Positions 24,632 through 35,715 of a stretch of DNA of 64,000 nt are shown here, one piece after another. Below the pieces are notes generated by a model. It searched no databases. It was not told where the DNA came from and saw only the letters and a list, made by a program, of their open reading frames with translations. How positions within the stretch are numbered: position 1 is the stretch's first letter; each line of letters starts with the position of its first letter. The position numbers and the translations under genes were made by a program. Source of the stretch: Theristus sp. LFF4_11 (Eukaryota > Nematoda > Chromadorea > Monhysterida > Xyalidae); assembly GCA_030248135.1 (NCBI GenBank), contig JASANC010004997.1, forward strand, positions 62,001 to 126,000. Reading direction: 5' to 3'.

Positions 24632-25582
24632 TTTTTCGATGGAGATTTTTGGTTTCAAATTCCACGTGCCAGTTCCGGTCCGGCTGGGCTTCTGATAAAA
24701 GAAAGAAAAAGATAAAAAAATTACGGCAATGAAAAGAAATTTGAATTTGAATTTCAACCAATCAGCAATAATACAGTAATCAAAAAAAGAAATTTTCATT
24801 TATGATTTTTCGCATTGAGTCAAATTTCAATGGACGACGAAAATATTTTGATGTTGTTTACAGTTAAACGCAAAAGTGGGGCATTTTCAAAGTTTTTCGC
24901 ACAGTTTTTTCCTAAAAAAACCTTACATGCAGAAATGAACGCGAAACATTAGGTTCATTCGCAAATTTACAGTAATCCCATTTGGTTAGCAATTCAAAAT
25001 TGCGTGCGCAGTCAAACGCAAGTTACTTTGCAACGGGCGGGATCCCAGGTGTTCGCTCTGCTGATTGGCTAAACTGATTTCAAATCCCTTTTTTGTCGTG
25101 TTTTGTTTTTGACGTCATTCGTTTCGTTGGATGTCGTCTCCTCCTGGTGTTGTCTGTCTGCCTGTGCGCGCGGTTTTCCATGGCGGTTTGAAATTTCGAG
25201 CAAAATTCTTTAAAATTTTGCTTATTTTCGGTAAAAATACGCGCTTATACTTGATTTTTAATATATTTTTACCATTATTTTATGTATTTTGCTGTTTTTA
25301 CAGCTTTGTAGCATTTTAGCTATCTGTCTATCCAATTTCAAAATTTTGACCGCCCCCCCCCCAAAAGTCAATGATTTACATATCTTGTTCTTTTTCCGTG
25401 GCCATTTTTCGATTTCGAATTTCAATTCCATTTTCGAACACGATTTTCGAAAAAATTATGTAGTTTCCTTTCTGTTGGTATCAGTTTTCAAACATTTTTA
25501 TGAATCAAATCGATCAATTTCATTTCTAATTGTATGTTGATTTGGTCTTCTCTTTTTTTAATTTGTAGCCATTTCATGCTGG
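24632..25582. other. 5' flank of WAPL, no gene seen
   Basis: A+T-rich sequence upstream of the WAPL start, with a short poly-C run near 25351-25362. The open frames are short and low in complexity. It presumably includes the WAPL promoter, but I see no clear TATA box. Confidence 0.4.
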
Positions 25583-25823
25583 TGTTGAAGTTATCACTTC
25601 TTTGGACGCATGACGCACGTGATGTGACACACTTTTATTTATTCCACACAATTTCGACAAGCATACACAATTTCAATCGTCTTCAAACATGCAACGCAAC
25701 ACTGAACAGCAAGCAGAAAAATGCATGAAAACTAAGCTCATGTTGTGTCTGATAAAAGCTTCATAGTGTGTGTTTGGTATTCACGTGAAACGCAAACACA
25801 TAATCTTTACACAATTCACAACA
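25583..25823 (-). repeat. LTR (3' LTR of a - strand element)
   Basis: 241 bp, beginning TGTTGAAGTTAT and ending CACAACA on the + strand, so it has TG...CA ends on both strands. It is about 90% identical by eye to 27183-27416. The 5 bp before it (GCTGG) resemble the 5 bp after the other LTR (GTTGG), a likely decayed target duplication. Confidence 0.8.
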
Positions 25824-26065
25824 CTCCAAAAGAGGATCAAATGTCTGTATCTCACTAAATTACTGGATTAAGTTATAACACACAAATTGAAACAAGACTG
25901 ACTTTAATCAAAACATGAAAAATCGTTGTAATGATGGTAAACTAACAATAATTCGCTCTTCAAAAGTCACAGTCACAAGACACGATTTTCAATAAATTGC
26001 AATGGATTTCGTTGAATGATGTGCGCTATTTTTTCCCTCATAATGCCACTTAACAGTCGTCGTCA

Positions 26066-26530
26066 TCATTCATTCATTCCGTCGTCGTCTCCAATTTCGT
26101 CTTCACTTGTATCGACAAGTTCGTCCCGCCGGTCGCGAGAGTCCTCATCTTCCTCTTCGTCATCCTCGGCTTGCAGACCGGACGGTCCTGGCTGATCTTC
26201 GTCGTCGATGTTAATAGGAACAGGTTCTCTCTGGATATCGATCACAGACAGGCCCTCACTTGACACTCTTGTACATCTCAAGCAGCTCATCAGGGACCGA
26301 TCCCGCGCCGCGATTTCCAGTTTCGTCCTGGCATGAGCAGCTACTGCTTGGCCGACCGTAAGCGTTCCTTGACTGATGTCCAGTAAAAACGGGCGGCCTG
26401 CCGCTTTCACCTCCAGTACATTTGCCGCGTGTTTCCGTTCCACCTTCAACTCCCACTGCCTCCCAGAGACATTTTTCGTTTCGCCGTTGGGAATAGCCGT
26501 AAATACATGACGGCAACAGGTTTCGTTCAC
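26066..26530 (-). CDS. Acidic open frame inside the LTR element, unknown
   Basis: 154 codons of interior sequence, ending in a strongly acidic tail (DEEEDEDSRDRRDELVD and a final DDDGMNE). The first half is basic (VERKHAANVLEVKAAGR). It could be a decayed gag-like frame. I do not recognise a family, and the overlapping frame at 26585-26256 suggests a frameshift nearby. Confidence 0.35.
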   Translation of the reverse strand: MNETCCRHVFTAIPNGETKNVSGRQWELKVERKHAANVLEVKAAGRPFLLDISQGTLTVGQAVAAHARTKLEIAARDRSLMSCLRCTRVSSEGLSVIDIQREPVPINIDDEDQPGPSGLQAEDDEEEDEDSRDRRDELVDTSEDEIGDDDGMNE

Positions 26531-27127
26531 GCCTTGCCTTTCGGTTTTCGGTTGTTAGATCAATTTCCTGGATCTGGCCGGCCAACTCTTAACTTCGGAT
26601 TCATCACAATCGACAAGTACAGGTCATGGGGGTCTCCATAGCCCCAGTGATCTGCGTTTGCGGTTTGTGTCTCAGGTCATTTCATCATACGCCAATGACC
26701 CGATCGACCATATTTTGCATCCGCCATTCGCATGGAGGACATTCCTTCCAAATTTGGTCCTGATTAATTCATTCAGTTTGGCTGTCTTGCTGAAACCTCG
26801 TGTTTGGTAGGTCCGCTCGAAGAAGAAGAAGAACACACGGAGCGTGCAGTCGCAGGCACCCATTTCGATATTGTTCCTCGCCGCGGCGATGTGCAAATTC
26901 GTTGTGAAGGTAGCAGGGTCGGTGTATGGGTCACAGCCGCTTGGTATCATTCCAGGTACCTCGATGGATACATCACCCCAATGCCTCCAGTTGTGATAGC
27001 TTGAGGTCAGCTGGCCGGCAGGCACATTCACTGAGATGGTCGACTTTTCCGGGCTCCGGTTGACACAGGCTGCTCGAGCACGGTGACGCAGGATGTCAAG
27101 GAATGCGAGATGATGTAATCTTCTAGA

Positions 27128-27180
27128 GGACTTCTAATCCAAAGGTCGCGGGTTCGACTCGACTCCCGCAGGGGATGCCA
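27128..27180. other. tRNA-Arg(TCT)-like 3' half, primer-binding region
   Basis: On the + strand this reads as the 3' half of a tRNA: anticodon arm GGACTTCTAATCC (anticodon TCT, Arg), T arm GCGGGTTCGACTC...CCCGC, and an acceptor end with GATGCCA. It ends 2 bp from the 5' LTR boundary, as expected for a primer-binding site read from the - strand. The match is about 53 nt, far longer than the usual 8-18 nt. The T loop carries a 5-bp duplication (GACTC), so it is not a functional tRNA. Confidence 0.7.
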
Positions 27181-27182
27181 CA

Positions 27183-27416
27183 TGTTGAAGTTATTGCTTC
27201 TTTGGACGCTTGACGCACTTGATGTAACACGCTTTTCCTTATTCCACACAATTTCGACAAGCATTCACAATTTCAATCGTCTTCAAACATGCACCGCAAC
27301 ACTGAACAGCAAGCAGAAAAATGCATGAGCTCATGTTGTGTCTGATAAAAGCTTCAAAGCGTGTGTTTGGTATTCACGCGAAACGCATACACATAATCTT
27401 TACACAATTTACAACA
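27183..27416 (-). repeat. LTR (5' LTR of a - strand element)
   Basis: 234 bp with the same TGTTGAAGTTAT start and ACAACA end as 25583-25823. Small differences include a deletion near 27325 relative to the other copy. Confidence 0.8.
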
Positions 27417-27695
27417 GTTGGTCCTTGGTCCTTCACATGCTTGACTTGGCTGTTGATGATGGGTAGTTGTTGGCTTGGCTGGCAGGCCATATCTTCATTC
27501 GAATAATTTGTCGTTTTGGATTTTCTCTGTGTGAACATGTAGTTTGTTTGCTGATGCAATCATGATTCGTAAGCGTTGGTTTTCCAGGTATTTAATGTTT
27601 TTTGTTTTAGTTTACAGGTTTCAGCGTTATTCACCGCAGTCGTCGAATTTCTGGTTATTTTCGTTTCGTCGTCGTCGTCGGCCACATCAGTCAAC

Positions 27696-29696
27696 ATGGT
27701 GAGCTTTTTTTGTGGTAATTTTTTCGGCATTTACAATTACAAAGCGACTTCTCTGCTACTGCACTGGGGAAAAAGGCAACTTTGATAATGCCAGAATAAT
27801 GCAATAAACTATTGGTTTGGTGAGCTTGGCTTGCTTTAATAGCTTTGTTTTATATTGCATTTTTTTAGCAGTTTATTCATCAAACCCTTGAAAGCAGTCT
27901 TTTTTGCCAGTGAGTTAAATTTCAAATACTTCATGTTTTCCACCTACACCACACTTCATTATTGAAAGTCAAGTTCAAGATTTTATCGAACAAAAGCGAT
28001 GCCGAAGCATCCATTTAGTTTTTACCAACAATACAATGCAATCACGCACGCATGAAGATTAAAACGATGAACATCGTGATTATGAATATGAAAACGGTTC
28101 AGTGTGAGCAGGTTTAATCCAAGTTTTGAGCGGCCAGTTGAACAAATCATTCATTTTTTATCCATTCAGCAGTTTCACCTACCAGGTTTGCCCCTTTTGG
28201 CCGGTTTGACTACCTACCAGAAACAGACATGAAAATGGCACCCCTGCACCTCTGTAAATTACAAAGTCGATATTTTACCGGTGCTAATTCTTCAGAGCCA
28301 AAATGTCACAGAAAACCAAACTGTTTCATATTTCTTCAGCCAGCCGGAAAAGGTAAAGCGGGCAAGGATGCGGGTAAGGCGAAATCGAAAACGATCTCGA
28401 GGTCAGCGCGTGCCGGTCTCCAGTTTCCCGTCGGTCGTATCCATCGATTCCTGAAAGAGCGAACCACCAGTCACGGCAGGGTTGGCGCCACCGCCGCCGT
28501 CTACTCAGCAGCGATCCTAGAATACCTCACCGCTGAAGTGAGTTTTTGGCGTTCGAAATGAGGCGATATCGAGTGTCACTAAATGACGATCCGGTTTTCG
28601 GGTGTTGTGTTGCTGACGTTGGTGCGTGTGGGTGGGCGCACTACAAAGCAACCAATCAAAAGATTTCAATTTGAGCGAGCAATTCGAGTGAGGCTATCGT
28701 AGGGATGATCAAAGCAATTTACCGAAATCGTCGAAGATTGGAATTGCAGGGACGGATTTCATTGATTGTTGTTGATTTCTGGGAGATTTTTGGTTCTGAG
28801 ACTGATTGCGCTTGCACACGTCAGAAAACGAAATTAGTTTCATGCTTGATGCGGCAGATCAAAGTTGCCCTAATGGCTCGAATCTTGGGAACTTCACCGA
28901 TTTTCAATTCCCGCGTCACCCATGAAACTGTTTTGTTATGCGCACTACTAAGTCGCAGAACCACAAGAATAGATGAATACTAAGCTTAAAGCTGCTTCTG
29001 CAAATAGACGATTGGCAACAATTAAAACTGTGGGGTTCGTGCACAGCAGTCTCTTTAGCTTAGCAAAACTGATCGTGCGCTTCTCTGTTGGGTGGGTCCG
29101 GGGGCGGGCCGGGTACCGGGTGGGACTCAATCAACCTTGAGTTTCCTTCTCTGCTTCCGCAGGTGCTCGAGTTGGCCGGCAACGCGAGTAAAGATCTGAA
29201 AGTGAAGCGCATCACGCCGCGCCACCTGCATCTCGCCATCCGCGGCGACGAGGAGCTCGACACCCTGATCAAGGCGACCATCGCCGGCGGCGGTGCGTTG
29301 TGATTTTTTTCATTGATTTTTTTCTCACGTTCTTGATTCGACGTTTATGCGCGCAGTTCTCTTTGCTTGCTTGTGTGATCCGCCATTTGTTCGTCTCTGG
29401 TGCTCAGTCACAAACAAACACACAGGCACAGGCACACATGCTTGTGTTGGGGGAGACTGTGGGAGTGACTGTCTCTGTGCAACAACAACGGAGAACACGC
29501 GTTCGGGAGAATTGGCGGTCTCGCGACGAGAACTTTACGTCGCTTTCTTCGTTTTGCAAAATGAAAATTATTTCTGTCGTTACCTGCTGGGTGATTTCAT
29601 GATACTTTTTGATAAATTTCATTTTGTCTTTCAGGTGTCATCCCGCACATCCACCGATCTCTGATGGGCAAAAAGGGTCAAGCGCCGAAACAATAA
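27696..29696 (+). CDS. H2AZ: Histone H2A.Z (4 coding exons)
   Basis: H2A.Z replaces H2A in nucleosomes at promoters and regulatory sites, loaded by SWR1/SRCAP complexes. Exons: 27696-27698 (the ATG only), 28340-28537, 29163-29292, 29635-29696; total 130 residues. Visible motifs are [56 protein letters not shown] and the H2A.Z-type acidic patch and docking region [15 protein letters not shown]. The tail [17 protein letters not shown] separates it from canonical H2A. There is no SQ(E/D) C-terminal motif of the H2A.X/H2Av kind. The stop codon overlaps an AATAAA (29692-29697), and a second AATAAA is at 29797. Introns and polyadenylation signals fit a replication-independent variant. Confidence 0.96.
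28790..28985. mobile_element. MITE-C copy 2, in H2A.Z intron 2
   Basis: It shares AGTTTCATGCTTGATGCGG, TTCAATTCCCGCGTCAC and the end CTAAGTCGCAGAACCA with the other MITE-C copies. The orientation matches 59574-59775. Confidence 0.6.
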
Positions 29697-31047
29697 AAAA
29701 TGTTACGTGATTTTTTTTGCTTGTTTTTCTTTTGTTTTTTTCTCTGTGCGTTGTGTAATGGTTGTCGTTCTTTGTTTTTTCTCCGAAATTTACCCAAATA
29801 AATTTTCATGCAATTATTTTATGTCGCGCGGGCGCTATCATTTCACTCTTTTTGTCGCTCATCATTTTTTTGTTTTTTAGATTGTCTTTTCGATATTCGA
29901 AATTGGTCGAAAAAAATTGCCTGAACTGCCGATAAGTTTGTTGTACATTCTTCAATCTGCTGAACACGTTGTCTGAACGTTGATTTTGCTTTTTGCTGTA
30001 ATTTGGACGTGAATAGTTCTTGGTTGTTTTCTAACTTTGATCATTTTTGTTAACTTGGATTGTATGTTTTTTAATCTTCTCCACTCCAAGTGAACGATAG
30101 CCTGCTTCAATCAATGATCAGTAACTCCAATAGATCAGCCGAAACCGAAGCCACGTTAGTTTGCTAAAATATCTGTTGCGATCTTGTTGTCAGCTGTGTT
30201 TTTACTTTGTTGATTGGAATCATTGTTTTTGTTTCGTTTGTGTTTCTCTGGTGCAAAAGTAAAACCAAAATTTCGAACAAATGTAGAAGTTTGTCGATTT
30301 TGTAAGTTTTTTTGTAAACCAATTGAATCTCGATCTCGTTGTTTTTTTTGTCTTTTTTATGCATCGTTGCATTTTTTGTCGGTTTCTCGCGGATAAAAAA
30401 CAATAAAACTTCAGGAATGTGAAATCGGTAAAAATAATGAGTGAACAGTGCAAAATTGCAATCTTGCTATTTTGGTCCGTTTTTGGACGTCGTATATCTG
30501 GTAATCAATACGAAGTGGTAGAATCGAGAGATCACAATAAAATAGAAAAGATCACAGGGAGTGTGTCACAGTAACGGTTGGTTGCCGGGCTTGTGGCAAT
30601 GTCCACTCACATGTTCCAACGATTTCTCGCTAGCTGGCTAAAGAACAAGGGCCCCTGTTAGCAGTAATTTTACCTTTTGCAGATTTTACAGCCACTGTTT
30701 TGCGTGCAGTCTACCTGTGAATCAGAGGCCCTTGATCATTGATTGGCTGATTGGCTTCTTGATCAGTGAAGTCGGCTCGATTCAACCAATCAACTTGCAC
30801 ATAATTTACGACTGCTACATGCGCCCAACTTTTTGAAGCACCTGTGATATCGTCGCAAAATCGCTTGAACATGTAAATAAATAGGAGCAAACGCAGATTC
30901 AACATCGGTCGTTCAGTAGATTTGAAAACACAGCAAGCTTTTGACAGCCGAAATAAGCAGCCCAAACGCGACATCACAGCGGTGCCCGTTGCAGCGATCA
31001 CAGCGCACACCCGACATCTCGTCATCGTCACCGTCGCCGTGCGCACG
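29697..31047. other. Intergenic, no gene recognised
   Basis: A+T-rich sequence downstream of H2A.Z. It holds the H2A.Z polyadenylation signal at 29797 and T-rich runs. Open frames are short and unconvincing, and I see no repeat family. Confidence 0.4.
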
Positions 31048-31323
31048 TCACACCGGTCCCTGCCGCATGTCGATCTCGTCCTGGTGTTTCTCGGCCCAGT
31101 CGACCGCGTAGGCGCCGTGCCGCCCGCCCATGATCGTCTGCCACGCCAACGCCAGACAGTAGCGGCCGAACGCGTAGCACCCGATGACGGTCACCACGGG
31201 CAACGGGTACTCGATGGCGACGCCGATGAACGCCAACGCGAGCAGGACGAGCATCGCGATCACGAGATTCATGTGCGCGAGACGGCGACATTGATTCAGG
31301 AAACGCTGGTTCGCTGGTTGCAT
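31048..31323 (-). CDS. Small two-helix membrane protein A, unknown
   Basis: 91 codons from the first ATG (MQPANQRFLNQCRRL); the frame continues upstream without an ATG. Two hydrophobic segments (LVIAMLVLLALAFIGVAI and PVVTVIGCYAFGRYCLALA) are separated by EYPL. A charged tail (AVDWAEKHQDEIDMRQGPV) follows. The reading frame is strongly G+C-rich compared with its flanks, which supports coding. The second helix pattern (IGCY followed by Y) and the size are shared with the ORF at 33001-33267, so the two may be diverged duplicates. I do not recognise the family. Confidence 0.6.
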   Translation of the reverse strand: MQPANQRFLNQCRRLAHMNLVIAMLVLLALAFIGVAIEYPLPVVTVIGCYAFGRYCLALAWQTIMGGRHGAYAVDWAEKHQDEIDMRQGPV

Positions 31324-33000
31324 CGGACACGGCGGCGCGCTTGGTTTTTTTAATATTTTTGTTTCAGTCAAGTTCGAAGGTTATTATCATTCGTTCGTGT
31401 GGTCGTTCGGAGTGGCTCATTTTCATTGTGTTTTAGTGTTTCGAATCCGATTATTGTTTTTTTCATGCAGAGCCGGTCAAAAGTACAGACACTGGTGCTT
31501 TGTTTGTCTCTTCCAACTTTTTGCCTTGCGGCGCTCTGGCGATTTCCAGATGCAACCTCTCAAGATTTTTTTCAAAATTGCGCGAGTTTTTTTGGTCGAT
31601 TATCCCTCGAGAACGACGATCTTTTGTCTGCTCGTTTGTTTCTCCCGTATCAAATAATGTTCCCACTTTTCTGCACCTTTTCGCTTCGATTGATATTATC
31701 GACGCACGGTCAGTCAGTCAGTCAGCAGCACAGCACCAAACGCAAACGTCCTTTGTTGCTGGCAAATTGCCCGAAAGGCCACTCGCACACAGCAGGCATC
31801 GGAGATTTTGGCGCGCTTTTTTTCGTAATTTCTGTTGTGTCGATTGTGTGTCTCGTGTGGCTGTTGGCGTGTTGCTGCTATTGCTGTCGGTTGATGATAT
31901 TGAACAGCGGAGTGTAGACACGGAGAAAAACGGGTGGGGGTGCAATGTGGCGTGCGTGTTGTGTTGCAGGGGTGAACAGCGGGCCCGCGCGTGGCCTTTC
32001 CGGGGATGGGGGACCCACTCAGCACATCACTGCTCAACAGGCAACACTCTGTTGTCGTTGTGGTTGTTGTTCGAAATTCAAATAATAAATACAATCATGC
32101 TCTGCAGGCTGTTGGCTTGTCGCGTGTGTGTACCTGCAAATCCAACTGCAATAACACACGACGTAACTGGACATTGGCATTGTTGCTCCTAATGACCAAT
32201 GAGACACAATGCCGTTACCTTCTCGCAAAGAGTTCCCTAGTGTTTTTTTGTTCTCAAACGGGCGTCGTATTAAATATTTTGGGGGTGGTCACTTATGAAA
32301 ATTTGGGATGAAAAATGCGAAAATGACAAGAAAATGAACATCTTGTATTTGTTCTCATCGATCTTATGGTGAAAACAAAACACCAAAGGGTTTTTTAAAT
32401 ATACAAATCAAAATTTTGAAGCATTGAATGAAAATTGAGGAACAAAACAATGATTTAGCTATGAAATCAACATATTTCGAACAAGTGTTTATTTGATTAA
32501 CCATTTGCTACAGATGTACAGGAAAACACAACCGCAGGTCTAGGTTTGACACAAGCTGATCAAATATCAAATGTGATCATTCCTACCACTATCATTTCAG
32601 ATACACACATTAAAAAATCAATAGTCCCATAGTAACCACGCTGTGTATTGCATGGAACCTCAATTCAGAGTAGACACAGTTCCATTCAAACAATAGAACC
32701 ATAAATAAAGTCAAACTCAAAACATATTAAAAACAGTGAAAAAACAAGTGAATATTTCGGTTTGCCCGTATCACACATGTATCCTATTTTGATGATAGGT
32801 CGTCGTTTTGCTATCGAGTAACAAATAAATCTGTGGCTTCGGTTGAACTCAACTGTAATCACAATTCTAGCGACGAGTTCAATCAATAGCAGGGGACCAC
32901 CCAGACGTGTTTTGGACTCATCATGGTTTTCCAACTTGAAAATATGCCTCAAAACCATGCCACCACAAATTCACAAGCAAAAAAACCCGAAAGTCACACG
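31324..33000. other. Intergenic between the two small membrane-protein genes
   Basis: The part 31400-32200 is open on the + strand in two overlapping frames of 172 and 230 codons. Neither begins with ATG or shows a domain, and I judge them chance frames. The rest is A+T-rich with no recognised gene or repeat. Confidence 0.35.
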
Positions 33001-33267
33001 TCAGACAATGTCGAAAAAGTCGCCTCTATTGAACTGCTTAGCATCGTGCAGCTCCATCGATGCGCCGAATTGTTGTCGTAAAGCGGGCGTTAAGGATGGC
33101 ATCATGCGAGCTCGCAGATAGTGCGATACGGTCAGATAGCATCCGATCGCGAGCACGAACGCGTATGGGCTTGCGAGAACGGCCAACGACATTATGAACA
33201 GCACCAATATCAGACTGCAACACACTGCCGTACGCTGATATCGGCGAGGCGCAATGTATAGAAACAT
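33001..33267 (-). CDS. Small two-helix membrane protein B, unknown
   Basis: 88 codons starting MFLYIAPRRYQRTA. Hydrophobic segments are CCSLILVLFIMSLAVLA and AFVLAIGCYLTVSHYL, followed by a polar tail ending RGDFFDIV. It resembles membrane protein A in size, strand, helix spacing and the IGCY motif; similarity is too low for certainty by eye. MITE-A copy 4 lies 91 bp upstream. Confidence 0.55.
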   Translation of the reverse strand: MFLYIAPRRYQRTAVCCSLILVLFIMSLAVLASPYAFVLAIGCYLTVSHYLRARMMPSLTPALRQQFGASMELHDAKQFNRGDFFDIV

Positions 33268-33358
33268 GCCATTGCAGCTCGGTTATAGCGGTGTTGTTGA
33301 TTGTTCGCAGAGCAATCGTGCGATTCGATGGCTGGAAAGAAAGGCAGAAGTTTCAGTA

Positions 33359-33537
33359 CAGTCTAACTCTAATTTATTGGGAATCAGCTGATTGGTTGGT
33401 GGTCACGTGCATGCATGCATTCATTGCTGGCATTGCTGTGGAGCGTCGTCTGTCGGAGTCTGTCGTCCTGCACAGAAAGCATGCATCACGTGACCACCAA
33501 CCAATCAGCTTACTCCCTATAATTTAGAGTTCGACTG
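33359..33537. mobile_element. MITE-A copy 4, complete
   Basis: Complete element of 179 bp with ends CAGTCTAACTC and GAGTTCGACTG, flanked by TA on both sides. The core GCATGCATTCATTGC and CACAGAAAGCATGCATC matches the family. It is intergenic. Confidence 0.85.
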
Positions 33538-34881
33538 TATTATGTGCCTGACTGACTGACAGTCGAACGTTTCGCGTTCGTTTAGATAACGAATAAGTTT
33601 TCAGTAAAAATACATTGGTTACGTTTATGAACGCTCTCGAGACAGTACGGAAACAATTGTAATCTCTGAAATAAGTTTGTTTCGTCACAAAAATCGATGC
33701 CTCCTCAAAAGCGAATGTTAGTTCCACGTGACTGCATACATTAGTTTGCCGTTGTATTGTCTGAGCGCGTTGCTGGTAAACAAAGTTTGGAAGATCAAAA
33801 CGTAAACACGCCACTCTTTGTTTTTTGACGGTTTTGTTTTGAAACTGATTCCAAACAACGGTTCGGCAGATGAAAACCGTTTCAGTTTAGTTGTCTAAAT
33901 TTAAAACAGATCTTTTGTTTGGAACTTGCAATTGTTGCATGGTGTTTGAGGGCTGTGACTGGTGATGTTCACAGATAAGCGAAGCGGGTTTGCTTGTGGT
34001 TCAATCGCATCCAATCAGCTGTCTGCATGCAAAAGATTTGTTCAACTGCACTTAATTGAAACAAGTCATTTGTCTTGTCTCGTCCCCTGATAATATCTGT
34101 TCTTTCTGAGTAACTCTGAAAAGAAGGCGTTATCTTTACTCAAATAATCTTTTTAAAATCGGAAGTTGAAAAGAATGGTGCATATTTTCAATGGGAGGAC
34201 AGGTCTCAAACCAGGAATTATTTAATCCACAAGTCTGCAGCTTTATTTCATTTCAATCATTTCCACATATACCCTTTAGTAGGCGACACGATAATTGAAA
34301 TTTTGACAAATTACTCTCTCAAGCACCAAAATACAAAAAAGCACATAAAATGCAAAAAAGTACTTGCCCCCTCATGGGACTGGGTATATAACCCGAAAAT
34401 AAAAAAACGCCTTCTTGAGTGATACTTGAAGGCGACGGGAAGATTGAAAAATGGTGTGCGAAAAAAATGGAAAAAAGTAAAAAACCGTCATGTGTTCGCA
34501 TATCACGTCGGTTCTTCAATTACGTGCAGATACAGAAAAGTTTTTCCTGATACATTGTGCATGTGTACCTCATTTTTATTGCGTTTCCGTTCGGTCATTC
34601 AAAGGGGGCTTATTCAATTTCTGCCCGATAACTGCTCTTTGACAAATTGGCTCACTTTTCCTCGCCAACACGCACCGGTTTCTTGAGGAGTGTCTACAGT
34701 CAAACACACTAAGTGAGTGAACATGTGAAAAAAAGTATACGTGTTCGTTGTCCGAGGCAATGTTTTGCGTTTGTTACAAATTTTCCAAGTCTGCTACTTG
34801 CTCCTCTCAAAACTCGCAGCCGATCGTTTTCTCTGAAATCTGCAGGAAAGCTGTACCGACGCGCTATGGCGACCAGGGTGC
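33538..34881. other. Intergenic, no gene recognised
   Basis: A+T-rich sequence with short open frames only. I see no repeat family, RNA gene or conserved exon. Confidence 0.35.
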
Positions 34882-35385
34882 TTATTTTGAAGCAAAGCCG
34901 TTATAAGGGTGATCGAATTCAAAAGTACCGCAAAAACATCCGTTAATAAACCTGCCGTTCGCTGCAACCGCGAGGCGCTTCCACTTGGACTTTCCACCTT
35001 TCATCGACGCCGGAATGCAAAATATGCGCCACTCACTAGCCGTTCGTTCTGATGGTTTGATAGCGGCTATTGCGCCTTGTTTTTCGCATATTCGCATGTC
35101 AATCCCACTTTGGTCCGGCAATATATAAGCCATATATCCCCGTCTGTTTTGTGTGATGGATTCCGCCCGGTAAAAAACGCTGGAAACATAAACGTGGTCG
35201 ATTTTGCCCCTGTTTATGGCCTGTTGTGTTTGAAAAACTGCGTTCACTCTGCTTTTTTTCACTATTGTTGCTGACTTGTAACAGTACAGTAGCAGCGTGC
35301 ATTCATCCGTTTCCGCCTCCTTTATTTTAAATTTAGCTTTTTTCCTCGTTGGATCGTAATAATGGCCTGCATTTATTAATTTCAT
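34882..35385 (-). CDS. Intronless unknown protein, 167 residues
   Basis: An uninterrupted frame from ATG (MKLINAGHYYDPTRKK) to TAA. A TATA-like box (TTATAAAAC on the - strand, 35421-35430) sits about 40 bp upstream of the ATG. The protein is mixed alpha/beta in composition, with many Lys/Arg, six Cys, and no signal peptide or membrane segment. I recognise no family. All other well-supported genes here contain introns, so an intronless gene of this length could be retroposed, horizontally acquired or part of a mobile element. Confidence 0.5.
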   Translation of the reverse strand: MKLINAGHYYDPTRKKAKFKIKEAETDECTLLLYCYKSATIVKKSRVNAVFQTQQAINRGKIDHVYVSSVFYRAESITQNRRGYMAYILPDQSGIDMRICEKQGAIAAIKPSERTASEWRIFCIPASMKGGKSKWKRLAVAANGRFINGCFCGTFEFDHPYNGFASK

Positions 35386-35715
35386 AGTTGAAAAGTTGAT
35401 AGTTACAGGGGAGTTTGATTTGTTTTATAACTTTTCTTTGCTCACATATAGGCAAGCAATTTGTGGTTACACGCCTACTGATCAAATTACTCGACAAATT
35501 GTTGAGCTTCTAGTGGTAGCTAGCTCAACAAAATCAGCATTACTGACGATTTCGTATCAACTTCATGATCGAACGGCAATGTGCATAGATTGGGAAAATT
35601 GCAGACACGCATACCCTAGATTGAATCACAGATGACACAGCGATTTGAAATACCGGTAATCAAAACTGAACGCGACGCGACCTTCATGTCACATTTTTTT
35701 TCAAAAAAAAATTGT

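Larger units (their letters stand above)
25583..27416 (-). mobile_element. Non-autonomous LTR retroelement
   Basis: Two direct repeats of about 240 bp flank 1.36 kb. On the - strand the order is 5' LTR (27416-27183), primer-binding region (27180 downward), interior, 3' LTR (25823-25583). The interior holds two or three overlapping - strand open frames (27031-26672, 26585-26256, 26530-26066). They are acidic near the end and show no reverse transcriptase, integrase or protease motif. A polypurine tract next to the 3' LTR is not obvious. It is most like a TRIM/LARD-type derivative. Confidence 0.75.

Noticed and set aside
27128..27180. tRNA-Arg gene fragment
   Set aside because: Only the 3' half is present, it has a T-loop duplication, and it lies next to an LTR. 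Interpreted as a primer-binding region.
31399..32192. Two overlapping + strand open frames of 172 and 230 codons
   Set aside because: Neither begins with ATG, there is no domain, the composition is low in information (Ser/Arg/Leu), and the frames overlap each other. Most likely chance openness in a G+C-richer stretch.
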